Shown here piece by piece: positions 18,937 to 28,321 of a stretch of DNA of 64,000 nucleotides. Position 1 is the first letter of the stretch. Each line of letters opens with the position of its first letter. Location: contig CAMDAH010000008.1 in NCBI GenBank assembly GCA_945888625.1, forward strand, positions 46,214 through 110,213. Direction: 5' to 3'. A program made the translations under genes and the position numbers. The notes beneath the pieces are model-generated. The model was not told the DNA's origin. It saw nothing but the letters and a program-made list of their open reading frames with translations, and made no database searches. Source of the DNA: Chryseobacterium gleum. GTDB taxonomy: Bacteria; Bacteroidota; Bacteroidia; Flavobacteriales_D; Crocinitomicaceae.

Positions 18937-19512
18937 TCACAATACTTTTAATGCTTCTTTAATTAATATTTCAACTGCAACATTTCCCGTATCTACTCTA
19001 TCAATTGCTTTTTCAGCGGCTTTTTTATCAAAGCCCAAAGAAACGAGGGCATTTAACGCATCAAATCGGTTCGTATTGTTTGAGCCCTGCAAATTTTCTG
19101 TTTTTTCTGCAAATTTCAAGACCTTCCCTTTCAAATCAATTATAACCCGTTGAGCTGTTTTAGCTCCAATTCCTTTAATTCCTTGAATCGTAACAACATC
19201 CTCCGTTTGAATAGCATACGCAATTTCCTCTGGAATTAGCGAAGACAACATAACCATTGCGATATTAGGTCCAATTCCAGATACGCTAATCAAATAGTTA
19301 AACATTTCCCTTTCATCTTTTGTAGCAAAACCATACAAAAGGTGTGCATCTTCCCGAACAATGAGTTTAGTAAATACCTTAACTGACTCCGAGGAGCCAA
19401 TGGCAGTGAAGGTATTTAGTGATATTTTGACTTCGTAGCCAACTCCCCCGCATTCGATTACTAATTCAGTTGGGTTTTTTTCTACTAATTTTCCATTTAA
19501 CTGTGCTATCAT
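18937..19512 (-). CDS. ruvA: Holliday junction branch migration protein RuvA
   Basis: Protein of 191 residues, normal for RuvA. It begins MIAQLNGKLVEKNPTELVIE, the OB-fold domain (1-62). Two helix-hairpin-helix motifs follow: ISVSGIGPNIAMVMLS (~78-93) and IQGIKGIGAKTAQRVIIDLK (~110-128). The C-terminal RuvB-binding domain (~145-191) has ALVSLGFDKKAAEKAID. RuvA tetramers bind four-way junctions and load the RuvB motor. The start lies one base after the maeB stop, so it is in the operon with maeB. Its resolvase partner ruvC is in this window at 45594; ruvB is not. Confidence 0.97.
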   Translation of the reverse strand: MIAQLNGKLVEKNPTELVIECGGVGYEVKISLNTFTAIGSSESVKVFTKLIVREDAHLLYGFATKDEREMFNYLISVSGIGPNIAMVMLSSLIPEEIAYAIQTEDVVTIQGIKGIGAKTAQRVIIDLKGKVLKFAEKTENLQGSNNTNRFDALNALVSLGFDKKAAEKAIDRVDTGNVAVEILIKEALKVL

Positions 19513-19513
19513 C

Positions 19514-21778
19514 TTATTTATTTTGAGCGTCTATCACTGCAATTTTTACCATATTAACTATTTCTCTAACAGTTGATCCTAATTGCACCACGTGAATAGA
19601 TTTTCTCAATCCGATTAATATAGGTCCAATTGCATCGCCCTCGGTCATTTGTTGCAATAATTTATATGCAATATTCCCTGAAGAAAGATTTGGAAAAATC
19701 AAGGTATTTACTTGTTTGTTTGCCAAACTTGAAAATGAAAACTTCTCCATCATCAATTCTGCATTAAGCGCGAAATTTGCTTGCATCTCCCCATCCACTA
19801 AAAGAGTCGGATAATTTGCATGTAAAAGTTTAACCGCACGCCCCATCTTTTCTGCATCATCACCTGGAGAAGATCCAAAGTTAGAATAGCTCAACAATGC
19901 AATTTTGGGTATTATTTTAAGTTTTCGAATCGTCTTTGCGACGTTACTGGTTATCTCCGCAATTTGTTCCGCATTTGGATTTAAATTTACGGTTGTATCA
20001 GCTAAAAATAGGGGGCCACGTTTTGAATTTAAAATGTACATCCCTGAAATCAGGTTAACGTCTTTTTCGGGACCAATAATCTGAAGTAACGGTTTTAAAG
20101 ACGATCGATAGCTTCTCGTCAGACCGGTAATCATAGCATCTGCCAAGCCGGAATCGACCATCATGGCACCAAAATGATTGCGTTCCCTCATCAGCTGTAT
20201 CGCCTCAAATTCTAGAACACCTTTTCTTTTCCTTTTTTCAAAAAACTGATGACCAAATGTTTTACGTCTTTCCTCCTGATTATCATCTTTGGGATCAATT
20301 ATAACAACATCAGGCAATTCGATGGCATATTCGACAATTAGCCCTTGGATTTTCTCTTTATTTCCAAGAAGTATTGGAAGAGCAATCCCTTCCTCAAGCG
20401 CAATTTGTGCAGCTTTGAGTATTTTTACATTGTCTGCCTCGGTAAAGACCACTGTTTTAGGATTACTTTGAGCTTTTGAGGTGATGTCTCTGATTAATTT
20501 ATTATCAATGCCAAGTCTCGTTTTTAACTGATTCTCATATGCCTCCCAATCTAAAATTGGATTTTTTGCTACGCCGGAATCCATAGCCGCCTTGGCAACT
20601 GCGGGAGCAACATAATAAATTAGTCTTGGATCAAGCGGTTTTGGAATAAATTGTTCCCTACCAAACGATATGTTTTTACCTCCATATGCCTCAATTACCT
20701 CCTCTGGAATTGTTTCTTTTGCAAGTGCTGCAATGGCCTTTACGGCAGCTAACTTCATTTCTTCATTAATAGCAGTTGCTCTAACATCTAGCGCACCCCT
20801 AAAAATAAAAGGAAAACCTAGCACATTGTTCACCTGATTAGGATGATCTGACCTGCCTGTAGCCATAATAATATCCTTTCTCACTGACGTTGCGTCTTTG
20901 TAAGAAATTTCAGGATCAGGGTTAGCCAATGCAAAGACAATCGGATCTTTTGCCATCGTCTTTATCATTTCTTTACTTACCAAACCTGCAACTGAAAGGC
21001 CAAGAAAAACATCCATTCCTTTAAATGCTTTTTCAAAGGGAATGGCTACTTTGTGTACGGCAAAATAAGACTTTAGGTCGTCTAGATCGTTCCGTTCACG
21101 TGAAAGCAACCCTTTGGAATCATACATATAAATATTTTCCAACGCCACGCCTAGAGAAATGTACAAATGAGCACAAGAAATTGCTGCAGCACCCGCGCCA
21201 GAAATTAAAATTTTAATTCTATTTATCTTTTTTCCTGCAAGCTGAAGAGCATTTAACAAGGCCGCAGACGAAATAATAGCAGTGCCGTGTTGATCATCGT
21301 GCATAATCGGAATATCCAATTCCTCTTTAAGACGTCGCTCTATTTCAAAAGCTTCCGGCGATTTGATGTCTTCTAAATTAATTCCTCCAAAAGTAGGTGC
21401 AATTGCCTTTACCGTTTGTATAAATAATTCGGTATCAGTTGCATCAACTTCAATATCAAAAACATCGATATCAGCAAAGATTTTGAATAAAAGGCCTTTC
21501 CCCTCCATGACCGGTTTTGCGGCAAGAGGACCGATATTTCCCAATCCAAGCACCGCTGTACCATTAGAGATTACAGCAACTAAATTAGACTTAGAAGTGT
21601 ATTTGTAGACATCGTCCGGATTTTCGGCAATCTTTAGACAAGGTTCCGCTACGCCTGGAGAATAAGCTAAAGCAAGATCTCGCTGCGAGGCGTATGGTTT
21701 TGTTGGTATAACCTCTATTTTACCTGGACGACCAGATGAATGATAATCAAGGGCGTCTTGTTTTCTAATTTTGGACAT
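19514..21778 (-). CDS. maeB: NADP-dependent malic enzyme with C-terminal phosphotransacetylase-like domain
   Basis: Protein of 754 residues, the length of MaeB-type hybrid enzymes. The malic-enzyme part (~1-425) has [38 protein letters not shown] and [16 protein letters not shown] (metal and catalytic region), plus the Rossmann motif [12 protein letters not shown]. The second part (~430-754) resembles phosphotransacetylase, e.g. [16 protein letters not shown]; in MaeB it is regulatory, sensing acetyl-CoA, and is not catalytic. The reaction is malate + NADP+ to pyruvate + CO2 + NADPH. It lies 42 bp after odhB, linking it to TCA-cycle genes, and one base before ruvA. Confidence 0.95.
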   Translation of the reverse strand: MSKIRKQDALDYHSSGRPGKIEVIPTKPYASQRDLALAYSPGVAEPCLKIAENPDDVYKYTSKSNLVAVISNGTAVLGLGNIGPLAAKPVMEGKGLLFKIFADIDVFDIEVDATDTELFIQTVKAIAPTFGGINLEDIKSPEAFEIERRLKEELDIPIMHDDQHGTAIISSAALLNALQLAGKKINRIKILISGAGAAAISCAHLYISLGVALENIYMYDSKGLLSRERNDLDDLKSYFAVHKVAIPFEKAFKGMDVFLGLSVAGLVSKEMIKTMAKDPIVFALANPDPEISYKDATSVRKDIIMATGRSDHPNQVNNVLGFPFIFRGALDVRATAINEEMKLAAVKAIAALAKETIPEEVIEAYGGKNISFGREQFIPKPLDPRLIYYVAPAVAKAAMDSGVAKNPILDWEAYENQLKTRLGIDNKLIRDITSKAQSNPKTVVFTEADNVKILKAAQIALEEGIALPILLGNKEKIQGLIVEYAIELPDVVIIDPKDDNQEERRKTFGHQFFEKRKRKGVLEFEAIQLMRERNHFGAMMVDSGLADAMITGLTRSYRSSLKPLLQIIGPEKDVNLISGMYILNSKRGPLFLADTTVNLNPNAEQIAEITSNVAKTIRKLKIIPKIALLSYSNFGSSPGDDAEKMGRAVKLLHANYPTLLVDGEMQANFALNAELMMEKFSFSSLANKQVNTLIFPNLSSGNIAYKLLQQMTEGDAIGPILIGLRKSIHVVQLGSTVREIVNMVKIAVIDAQNK

Positions 21779-21820
21779 TAACTAATTGAGTATTTCTAAT
21801 TTATTTAGGTAAAACGAGTG

Positions 21821-23071
21821 TTATAAATCAAGAAGGACTTGGTTTATATCTTTGGCTCCAAATAACATTCGCGTTGGATTTTCCAACATTTCTTTAACTT
21901 TAACTAGGAACCCAACAGACTCCTTGCCATCAATAATTCGATGGTCGTAGGAAAGTGCAAGATACATAATTGGTCTAATCTCCACCTTTCCGTTTATTGC
22001 TACAGGTCTTTCAACAATATTATGCATCCCCAAAATAGCTGCTTGAGGTGGATTGATAATTGGAGTCGAAAGCATCGACCCGAATACCCCTCCGTTGGTA
22101 ATGGTAAAAGTACCCCCTGTCATTTCATCAGGTGTGATTTTCCCTTCTCTTGCTTTAATTGCTAGGCGTTTAATTTCGCGTTCGATTTCAGCCAAAGACA
22201 TTTGCTCTGCGTTTCTCAAAATAGGAACCATAAGTCCTTTTGGCGAAGACACTGCCACGCCAATATCTGCATATTGATGAAAAATAATATCCGTATTATC
22301 AATCTGACCGTTTACAGACGGAAAAAGGTAAAGCGCTTCGGTAACTGCTTTTGTAAAAAATGACATAAAACCAAGATTTACATCGTGCTTTTTGGCAAAA
22401 GCGTCTTTAAATTGGGCTCTCAAGTCCATTATTGGCTTCATGTCAACCTCATTGAAAGTGGTCAGCATGGCCGTATCATTTTTTACAGCAACCAAACGCT
22501 CCGCAATTTTCCTTCGTAGCATAGACATTTTTTCTCTCGTCTTTTCCCTTGATCCACCCCAACTGGAAAGTGCTTCGGTATTAAACCCTTTGGATAAGGC
22601 AAGATTTACGTCTTGTTTAGTAATTCTTCCGTCCTTCCCAGAAGCGACCACTTGACTTGCAACAAGTTTATTTTCGGCCATCAACTTCGAAGCGGCAGGA
22701 GAAGCGCTTCCAGCAGCATAAGCATCTGATTTGTTGCTTACGCTTACAACAGTTGCAACTGCAGGCCTTTCTGCAATTGGAGCAGCTGCTACTTGGGTTG
22801 CTACCGGAATAACAACACCAACGGGCTTTTCTGCATCCGTATTTATAACACATACCACCTGACCAACCTTAACAACATCCCCTTCAGCTGCTAAGATGGT
22901 TATGGTTCCAGACTCTTCTGCAGGCAATTCCAATGTGGCTTTATCTGAATCTACCTCAGCAATTGCTTGGTCTTTTATTACATAATCACCGTCTGCCACC
23001 AACCATGTGGCGATTTCAACCTCTGATATGGATTCCCCTGGAGAAGGGACTTTCATTTCTAATTTAGCCAT
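21821..23071 (-). CDS. odhB: Dihydrolipoyllysine succinyltransferase, E2 of 2-oxoglutarate dehydrogenase
   Basis: Protein of 416 residues. The lipoyl domain (1-78) carries the lipoylated Lys44 in [11 protein letters not shown] flexible Ala/Val/Pro linker and a peripheral subunit-binding domain (~122-158, [14 protein letters not shown]...[11 protein letters not shown]) follow. The catalytic domain (~180-416) contains [27 protein letters not shown] and the active-site YDHRIIDG (His377, Asp381). It transfers succinyl groups to CoA and forms the core of the OGDH complex. It sits 8 bp after odhA. The E3 dihydrolipoamide dehydrogenase is not in the window. The SDKATLE and [12 protein letters not shown] patterns favour succinyl- over acetyltransferase. 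Confidence 0.95.
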   Translation of the reverse strand: MAKLEMKVPSPGESISEVEIATWLVADGDYVIKDQAIAEVDSDKATLELPAEESGTITILAAEGDVVKVGQVVCVINTDAEKPVGVVIPVATQVAAAPIAERPAVATVVSVSNKSDAYAAGSASPAASKLMAENKLVASQVVASGKDGRITKQDVNLALSKGFNTEALSSWGGSREKTREKMSMLRRKIAERLVAVKNDTAMLTTFNEVDMKPIMDLRAQFKDAFAKKHDVNLGFMSFFTKAVTEALYLFPSVNGQIDNTDIIFHQYADIGVAVSSPKGLMVPILRNAEQMSLAEIEREIKRLAIKAREGKITPDEMTGGTFTITNGGVFGSMLSTPIINPPQAAILGMHNIVERPVAINGKVEIRPIMYLALSYDHRIIDGKESVGFLVKVKEMLENPTRMLFGAKDINQVLLDL

Positions 23072-23079
23072 GCTATAAA

Positions 23080-25803
23080 TTATTTGTTTTTTCCTTTAGA
23101 AAAAGAAAATAGACGTTCATATAAATTTTCTAATCGCTTTTCGTGTAGTTTTTTTGACCCCTCAGCTGACGCCGCTGACGCTGGCCTGCATATCCCAATT
23201 AAATCAACTTTTTTTAAGTTCATCGCCATATAGGCCCATGCACCCATATTTTCAGGTTCTTCTTGCGCCCAAATAATGTTTTTTGCTTGGTATCTTTTCA
23301 ACACATTGTCAATTTGTTGAAGTGGGAGCGGGTATAATTGTTCAATCCGAACAAAAGCCATATTTTCAACTTCAAGTTCCTTTGCTTTAGCCTTCGCGTC
23401 ATAGTAGAACTTTCCTGAGCACAGCACAACTGTATCCACTAATTTTACCTCCGCATTAGCATCGTCAATTAACTCCATAAAACAACCAGAAGCCATCTGC
23501 TCCATGGTAGAAGTTGCTTCTGGGTGCCTGAGCAGCGCTTTAGGAGAAAAGACCACCAATGGTTTTCTAAATTCTCTTTTTAATTGTCGCCTTAACAAAT
23601 GAAAATGATTTGCTGGGGTAGATGTATTAACAACTTGAATATTCAAATCTGCGGACTGTTGAAGAAATCGTTCCATTCTACCACTTGAATGTTCCGCACC
23701 CTGACCTTCATAACCGTGAGGGAGAAGCAATACTAGACCACTTTGCGTGGCCCACTTATCCTCACCTGCCGTTATAAACTGATCTATCATTATTTGTGCT
23801 CCATTAAAGAAGTCGCCAAATTGGGCCTCCCAAATTGTTAGTCCGGCCGGACTAGCCAAAGAGTAGCCGTACTCAAACCCGAGAACTCCGTATTCAGATA
23901 ATAATGAGTTATAGATTGTAAATCGAGCTTGATCCTCAGCCAATAAATTAAGCGTTATAATTTCTTCTTCCGCATCTTCGGTAATTACAACAGCATGTCT
24001 GTGGGAAAAAGTCCCCCTTTCCACATCCTGTCCAGAAATTCTTACTGGGTGCCCTTCCACCAATAAAGTTGCGTAGGCTAACATTTCAGCTGATCCCCAG
24101 TCCACTTTATCATTTAAATAGGCATTTGCTCTGTCATCAAATATCTTAGCAATTTTTCTAAAGTAATTTTTTTCAGCTGGTAGCCCTGCTAATTTTTTCC
24201 CAAGATTTAATAAATTTTCGAGCGGGACACCTGTTTCGGGTGATTTTTCGAAATCCTTTACTGTTCCGTGGCGAAAGCCGGACCAAGTTTCGCTCAAAAA
24301 ATCATACACTTGCGCCTTTTCGTTTTTTCTAGACTCTACAAATTCAATTTCTAAAAAATTAGCGTAATCTTCCTCCAGTTGATTTGCATAGTTTGCATCT
24401 ATAATTCCTTCTTTAAAAAGCTGATCAAAATATATAGCTTTTGGATTTGGATGCTTGGCAATTACATTGTAGAGAGAAGGCTGTGTAAACTTTGGCTCAT
24501 CACCTTCATTATGGCCGTATTTTCTGTAGCACAAGAGATCGATGAAAATATCGCGCTTAAATTCTTGTCGGTATTCCATGGCAATCTCCATGGCTTGAAC
24601 GACTGCTTCCACATCGTCACTATTCACATGAAAAACGGGGCAGCGAGTGGTTTTAGCAACATCTGTGCAGTACGTTGAAGATCGCCCGTCGAGGTAATTT
24701 GTTGTAAATCCCACTTGATTATTGACAATAACATGAATAGTGCCACCGACCTTGTAGCCATCCAAATGCGCCATTTGAATAGTTTCGTAGACTATTCCTT
24801 GCCCCGCAATTGCCGCATCACCATGAATGAGCACGGTACAAACTTTTGAATCGTTAACAAATACGTTATCTATTTTTGCTCTAGCTATACCCTCAACAAC
24901 CGTGTTTACTGCTTCAAGATGCGACGGATTTGGTGACAAGGTTACGCCAATTTCCTTGCCATTGGACAAAGTTACATTTGATGTAAAACCTTGATGATAC
25001 TTCACATCTCCATCGAAGGTAGACTCAAAATCAAATTCTTTTCCTTCAAACTCCGAAAAAATATCTCTCGGGCGTTTATTAAATATATTAGCAAGCGTAT
25101 TTAATCTCCCCCTATGCGCCATTCCCATCACAAAATACCCAACTCCTAATTCAGACCCTTTGAGAATTAGTGCATCAAGAGCAGGTATCAGTGCTTCTCC
25201 TCCTTCTATTGAGAACCGTTTTTGCCCTACAAACTTTTTACCTAAAAAGCCCTCAAAACTACTTGCTTGATTAAGTTTGCTATAAATAGCTATTTTCTTT
25301 TCAGTTGAAAAAACTGGTTTGTTAACGGCTTCTAATTTTGATTTTAACCAATCTAATCTCTTTGATGTTCTAATGTACATGTATTCAACACCAGTAGATG
25401 AGCAGTAGGACAATTCAAGGTGCTTAATTATGCTTTGTAATGTCGTTATTCCCAAACCCAAATCATTACCTGCTTGAAATTTCTCCATTAAATCAGACTC
25501 TTTCAATCCGAAGTTTTCAATCGCTAAGGTTGGCAGGTACTTTCTTCTTTCTCGAACGGGATTGGTTTTAGTAAAAAGGTGGCCCCTTGTTCTATACCCG
25601 TTTATTAAATTAATTACTTTAAATTCCTTTTGAAAATTTTCTGGAATAGCTCCATCTGATTCATAAACTGTTTTCGCAAACTCAAAACCCTCAAAAAACT
25701 TTTTCCAGCCTTCATCGACACTTTCTGCATCTATACAGTACTGATTGTATAAAAATTCGATTGCGCTAATGTCGGCATTGCCTAAATAAGAAACTTTATC
25801 CAT
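23080..25803 (-). CDS. odhA: 2-oxoglutarate dehydrogenase E1 component
   Basis: Protein of 907 residues, the usual size for thiamine-diphosphate OGDH E1. It has the short N-terminal segment ([20 protein letters not shown]) and [16 protein letters not shown]. The TPP-binding region holds [35 protein letters not shown] and [16 protein letters not shown]. The second half has [15 protein letters not shown] and [14 protein letters not shown]. It decarboxylates 2-oxoglutarate and succinylates the E2 lipoyl arm. It is the first gene of the run odhA-odhB-maeB-ruvA-sprA-GNAT, with a good promoter just upstream. Confidence 0.97.
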   Translation of the reverse strand: MDKVSYLGNADISAIEFLYNQYCIDAESVDEGWKKFFEGFEFAKTVYESDGAIPENFQKEFKVINLINGYRTRGHLFTKTNPVRERRKYLPTLAIENFGLKESDLMEKFQAGNDLGLGITTLQSIIKHLELSYCSSTGVEYMYIRTSKRLDWLKSKLEAVNKPVFSTEKKIAIYSKLNQASSFEGFLGKKFVGQKRFSIEGGEALIPALDALILKGSELGVGYFVMGMAHRGRLNTLANIFNKRPRDIFSEFEGKEFDFESTFDGDVKYHQGFTSNVTLSNGKEIGVTLSPNPSHLEAVNTVVEGIARAKIDNVFVNDSKVCTVLIHGDAAIAGQGIVYETIQMAHLDGYKVGGTIHVIVNNQVGFTTNYLDGRSSTYCTDVAKTTRCPVFHVNSDDVEAVVQAMEIAMEYRQEFKRDIFIDLLCYRKYGHNEGDEPKFTQPSLYNVIAKHPNPKAIYFDQLFKEGIIDANYANQLEEDYANFLEIEFVESRKNEKAQVYDFLSETWSGFRHGTVKDFEKSPETGVPLENLLNLGKKLAGLPAEKNYFRKIAKIFDDRANAYLNDKVDWGSAEMLAYATLLVEGHPVRISGQDVERGTFSHRHAVVITEDAEEEIITLNLLAEDQARFTIYNSLLSEYGVLGFEYGYSLASPAGLTIWEAQFGDFFNGAQIMIDQFITAGEDKWATQSGLVLLLPHGYEGQGAEHSSGRMERFLQQSADLNIQVVNTSTPANHFHLLRRQLKREFRKPLVVFSPKALLRHPEATSTMEQMASGCFMELIDDANAEVKLVDTVVLCSGKFYYDAKAKAKELEVENMAFVRIEQLYPLPLQQIDNVLKRYQAKNIIWAQEEPENMGAWAYMAMNLKKVDLIGICRPASAASAEGSKKLHEKRLENLYERLFSFSKGKNK

Positions 25804-25828
25804 CGGAATTTAATACTATTTTGAGTAA

Positions 25829-25861
25829 CAAAGTTAAGAAATTAAGCATAAAAAAGAACAA
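25829..25861 (-). promoter_or_regulatory. Promoter of odhA
   Basis: On the minus strand TTG (25861-25859) is followed after 22 bases by TAACTTTG (25836-25829), an exact match to the flavobacterial -7 box TAnnTTTG. Predicted transcription start is about 25824, leaving a leader of about 20 bases before the odhA ATG at 25803. The remainder of the 163-bp gap to the DUF423 gene holds nothing else that I recognise. Confidence 0.6.
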
Positions 25862-25966
25862 ATTAAGCCTTGGAAATTAACAATATAAATTTTATGATTT
25901 AAAACCTTTACATACTAAACGAAAAGAATACTAAATTCGTAGCTCATTGGGCCTTAAACGACCAAA

Positions 25967-26368
25967 CTAATTTGGTGTTTTCGCTTTGGTTGTCCTAATT
26001 AATTTGAAGATAAATCCAATCCACGATAAAATTAATACCAAGCCACCAAGAGGTGTAATCGGGCCGAAAATAGAAACAGAAATAGGAAGCGCCTCCTTTA
26101 GTGCTAAAACATAGATTGACCCTGAAAACAAAACGATTCCTGTAAGCATTCCGATAGACAGCAAGCGTAAATTAAAAGTTAGTTTGTCAGCAGAAAAGCC
26201 GATTACTAAAAATGCTAAAGCTTGATAAAATTGATAGCGAACGCCTACTTCAAACGATTTTATTGCCTCCTGAGGGATGCTGTTTTTCAAAGCATGAGCA
26301 CCAAATGCACCCAATATAATTGCGACGACAAAAAGAATTGAGCCAATTTTAACAAAAAAAGAATTCAT
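25967..26368 (-). CDS. DUF423 family small membrane protein (YgdD-like)
   Basis: Integral membrane protein of 133 residues with four hydrophobic helices (~7-25, 44-60, 70-87, 95-118). It carries the family signature GAFGAHALK near the N-terminus and YQFYQALAFLVIGF in the middle, then GSIYVLAL and FGPITPLGGLVLILSW. This is the DUF423 family, found widely in bacteria; its function is unknown. It diverges from the lipoprotein gene at 26420, and the two share a 51-bp promoter region. Confidence 0.92.
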   Translation of the reverse strand: MNSFFVKIGSILFVVAIILGAFGAHALKNSIPQEAIKSFEVGVRYQFYQALAFLVIGFSADKLTFNLRLLSIGMLTGIVLFSGSIYVLALKEALPISVSIFGPITPLGGLVLILSWIGFIFKLIRTTKAKTPN

Positions 26369-26385
26369 TTGTATTAATTATACGA

Positions 26386-26393
26386 CAAATCTA
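26386..26393 (-). promoter_or_regulatory. -7 promoter box TAGATTTG for the DUF423 gene
   Basis: TAGATTTG (minus strand, 26393-26386) matches TAnnTTTG exactly and lies 17 bases upstream of the ATG at 26368. No clear -33 TTG is present at normal spacing. It is one half of a divergent pair with the box at 26409. Confidence 0.5.
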
Positions 26394-26408
26394 ACAATCT
26401 TAATTTAT

Positions 26409-26416
26409 TAACTTTG
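26409..26416 (+). promoter_or_regulatory. -7 promoter box TAACTTTG three bases before the lipoprotein ATG
   Basis: TAACTTTG is an exact -7 match, followed by CAC and then the ATG at 26420. Transcription is therefore predicted to begin at the start codon itself (leaderless or nearly so). The -33 element is poor. Confidence 0.55.
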
Positions 26417-26419
26417 CAC

Positions 26420-27001
26420 ATGTCAAAATGTAGCTTACTATTTTCGGGGTTTATTTTGGTTACACTGCTTTTGTGTTCTTGCAAAAATAAAAATCAAGAA
26501 GATCGCCAACAAGAGGAAATTTATGGCGATAACGATAAGTACTATCAATTCCGTGAATTAAACCTAACAGCATACGGTTTCAACGCACCGATAAAAATTC
26601 CTGATGAAACAACAGGGATTGGCGCTTCCTTTGAGCCAATTGTAAGGCACGAGGAAGATTTTAAATGGGTTATTTCTGCGGGGCCAAATTTCAATGTTTT
26701 CATAGAAGACTACGGTGATTTTTCCACCTTAATGAAAGATTTTAAACAGAAAATAAGTTCAAGCGATTTTTTTACCATTACCATTATGAGCGAGAAAAAT
26801 GGCGTAATTTCTTACAGCAGAAAAATAAAAGATAATACACTCAATCAAAATAAAGCGTTAGCCCAAACTACTTATCATATTTATGCTTCTAAAAAGCTAG
26901 GGAATGTAAATTACGAAATCAAAAATAGAGAAGAGGGAAATACCCTGAAAGTCATTCAGCTCATGGAGAAATCAATAGCCTCATTAAAAATTATAAAATG
27001 A
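26420..27001 (+). CDS. Putative lipoprotein of unknown function
   Basis: Protein of 193 residues. The frame is open to a TTG two codons upstream, but that TTG is part of the promoter box, so the ATG at 26420 is chosen. MSKCSLLFSGFILVTLLLCSC is a lipoprotein signal with lipobox LCSC (lipidated Cys about residue 21). The mature part is charged and mixed alpha/beta, with DETTGIGASFEPIVRHEEDF in the middle. I recognise no family. The stop overlaps the ATG of the mrp gene (ATGA), so it is probably cotranslated with the Fe-S factors mrp and nifU, though that proves no shared function. Confidence 0.8.
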   Translation: MSKCSLLFSGFILVTLLLCSCKNKNQEDRQQEEIYGDNDKYYQFRELNLTAYGFNAPIKIPDETTGIGASFEPIVRHEEDFKWVISAGPNFNVFIEDYGDFSTLMKDFKQKISSSDFFTITIMSEKNGVISYSRKIKDNTLNQNKALAQTTYHIYASKKLGNVNYEIKNREEGNTLKVIQLMEKSIASLKIIK

Positions 27002-28074
27002 ATATATCGCGAGAAGCAGTTCTTGAGCAATTAGAAAAAATACAAGAGCCTGAACTTAAGAAAGGGTTGGTTTCAGCCAACTTAGTGGAAAAACTTGAAA
27101 TTAATGACACCTCCATTTCGCTTACCATAGCAATTACAAGTCCTACGTTGCATGCGCGAAAACGAATGCAAGATGCGGTTGTTTTCAATTTAGAGCGAAC
27201 GCTTGGGAAATCATTAATTATCAATTGTGACGTAAATAGCAATGCGGCGGACACAAGAAAAACGAACCGAACTGTCTTGCCACATGTTAAAAAAATTATC
27301 GCAATTGCCTCAGGAAAAGGAGGTGTAGGGAAATCTACCATTACATCAAACATTGCCGGAGGGCTCGTAAAAAAAGGTTTCAAAGTAGGTATAATAGACG
27401 CTGACATTTATGGACCATCCATTCCTACCATGTTAGATTTAGTAGGTGAACGACCAAAAATGATTGACGTTGACGGCAAGCAACTAATGGAACCAGTTAC
27501 CAATTACGAAATCAAAGTGCTTTCCATTGGTTTTTTCACCGATCAAGATAATGCTGTCGTTTGGCGTGGACCGATGGCATCAAAAGCGTTAACACAAATG
27601 ATTACCGATGCACATTGGGGAGAATTGGATTATCTTTTAATTGATTTACCCCCTGGAACCGGTGACATTCATCTTTCTCTAATTCAAACAGCCCCCTTAG
27701 ATGGTGTTGTAATTGTTAGCACGCCGCAAGAGGTTGCCTTAGCCGATGCGCGAAGGGGGATTAATATGTTCAAAATGGATGGCATAAAAGTTCCCATCAT
27801 AGGTGTTGTAGAAAACATGGCGTGGTTTACGCCTGAAGAACTACCAAATAATAAGTACTATATATTTGGTCGTGACGGCGCTAAAAATTTGGCAGTTGGC
27901 ATGCAAGTGCCTTTTTTAGGTTCCATACCACTTGTTCAAAGTGTACGGGAGGCTGGAGATGCGGGCAGACCTGCCGTTTTTCAAAACGACACGCAAATGT
28001 CTATTGCATTTGATGAATTAGTTGATACCTTTATGGAAGAGCTTGCTAAAATAGAACGTAATAATTCAAAATAA
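26998..28074 (+). CDS. apbC: Mrp/ApbC-type P-loop ATPase, Fe-S cluster carrier
   Basis: Cytoplasmic protein of 358 residues. The N-terminal MIP18/DUF59 domain (~5-85) is followed by a MinD/Mrp ATPase domain with the deviant Walker A ASGKGGVGKST (104-114), IDADIYGPSIPTMLDL and LIDLPPGTGDIHLSL. Family members bind and transfer Fe-S clusters to apoproteins. The usual C-terminal CxxC is absent: the equivalent stretch reads ENMAWFTPEELPNNKYYIFG, as I recall for other Bacteroidota Mrp proteins. It overlaps the lipoprotein gene by four bases and is one base from the nifU-like gene. Confidence 0.93.
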   Translation: MNISREAVLEQLEKIQEPELKKGLVSANLVEKLEINDTSISLTIAITSPTLHARKRMQDAVVFNLERTLGKSLIINCDVNSNAADTRKTNRTVLPHVKKIIAIASGKGGVGKSTITSNIAGGLVKKGFKVGIIDADIYGPSIPTMLDLVGERPKMIDVDGKQLMEPVTNYEIKVLSIGFFTDQDNAVVWRGPMASKALTQMITDAHWGELDYLLIDLPPGTGDIHLSLIQTAPLDGVVIVSTPQEVALADARRGINMFKMDGIKVPIIGVVENMAWFTPEELPNNKYYIFGRDGAKNLAVGMQVPFLGSIPLVQSVREAGDAGRPAVFQNDTQMSIAFDELVDTFMEELAKIERNNSK

Positions 28075-28075
28075 G

Positions 28076-28321
28076 ATGACAATTGATAAAGTAACTATTG
28101 AGGAAAAAGTATTGCTTGCCATGGAGCAGATAAGGCCTTTTTTACATGCAGATGGCGGAGATGTTTCCTTTGTTCGCGTTACAGATGATGGAGTGGTTCA
28201 AGTACGATTTAGTGGCTCTTGTCAGGACTGTAATATGCGAGCCATGACACTTAAAGCAGGTATAGAAGAAGCCGTTATAAAAATGGCTCCAGAGGTAAAA
28301 TCAGTGGAGGCCATCAATTAA
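28076..28321 (+). CDS. NifU-like (Nfu C-terminal domain) Fe-S scaffold protein
   Basis: Small cytoplasmic protein of 81 residues, a free-standing NifU C-terminal domain. It has IRPFLHADGGDVSFVRV and the cluster-binding CxxC in GSCQDCNMRAMTLKAGIE (Cys49, Cys52). Nfu proteins hold and deliver [4Fe-4S] or [2Fe-2S] clusters. It lies one base after mrp, so the two form a cluster-delivery pair. The stop overlaps the convergent aldehyde dehydrogenase gene by four bases. Confidence 0.93.
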   Translation: MTIDKVTIEEKVLLAMEQIRPFLHADGGDVSFVRVTDDGVVQVRFSGSCQDCNMRAMTLKAGIEEAVIKMAPEVKSVEAIN

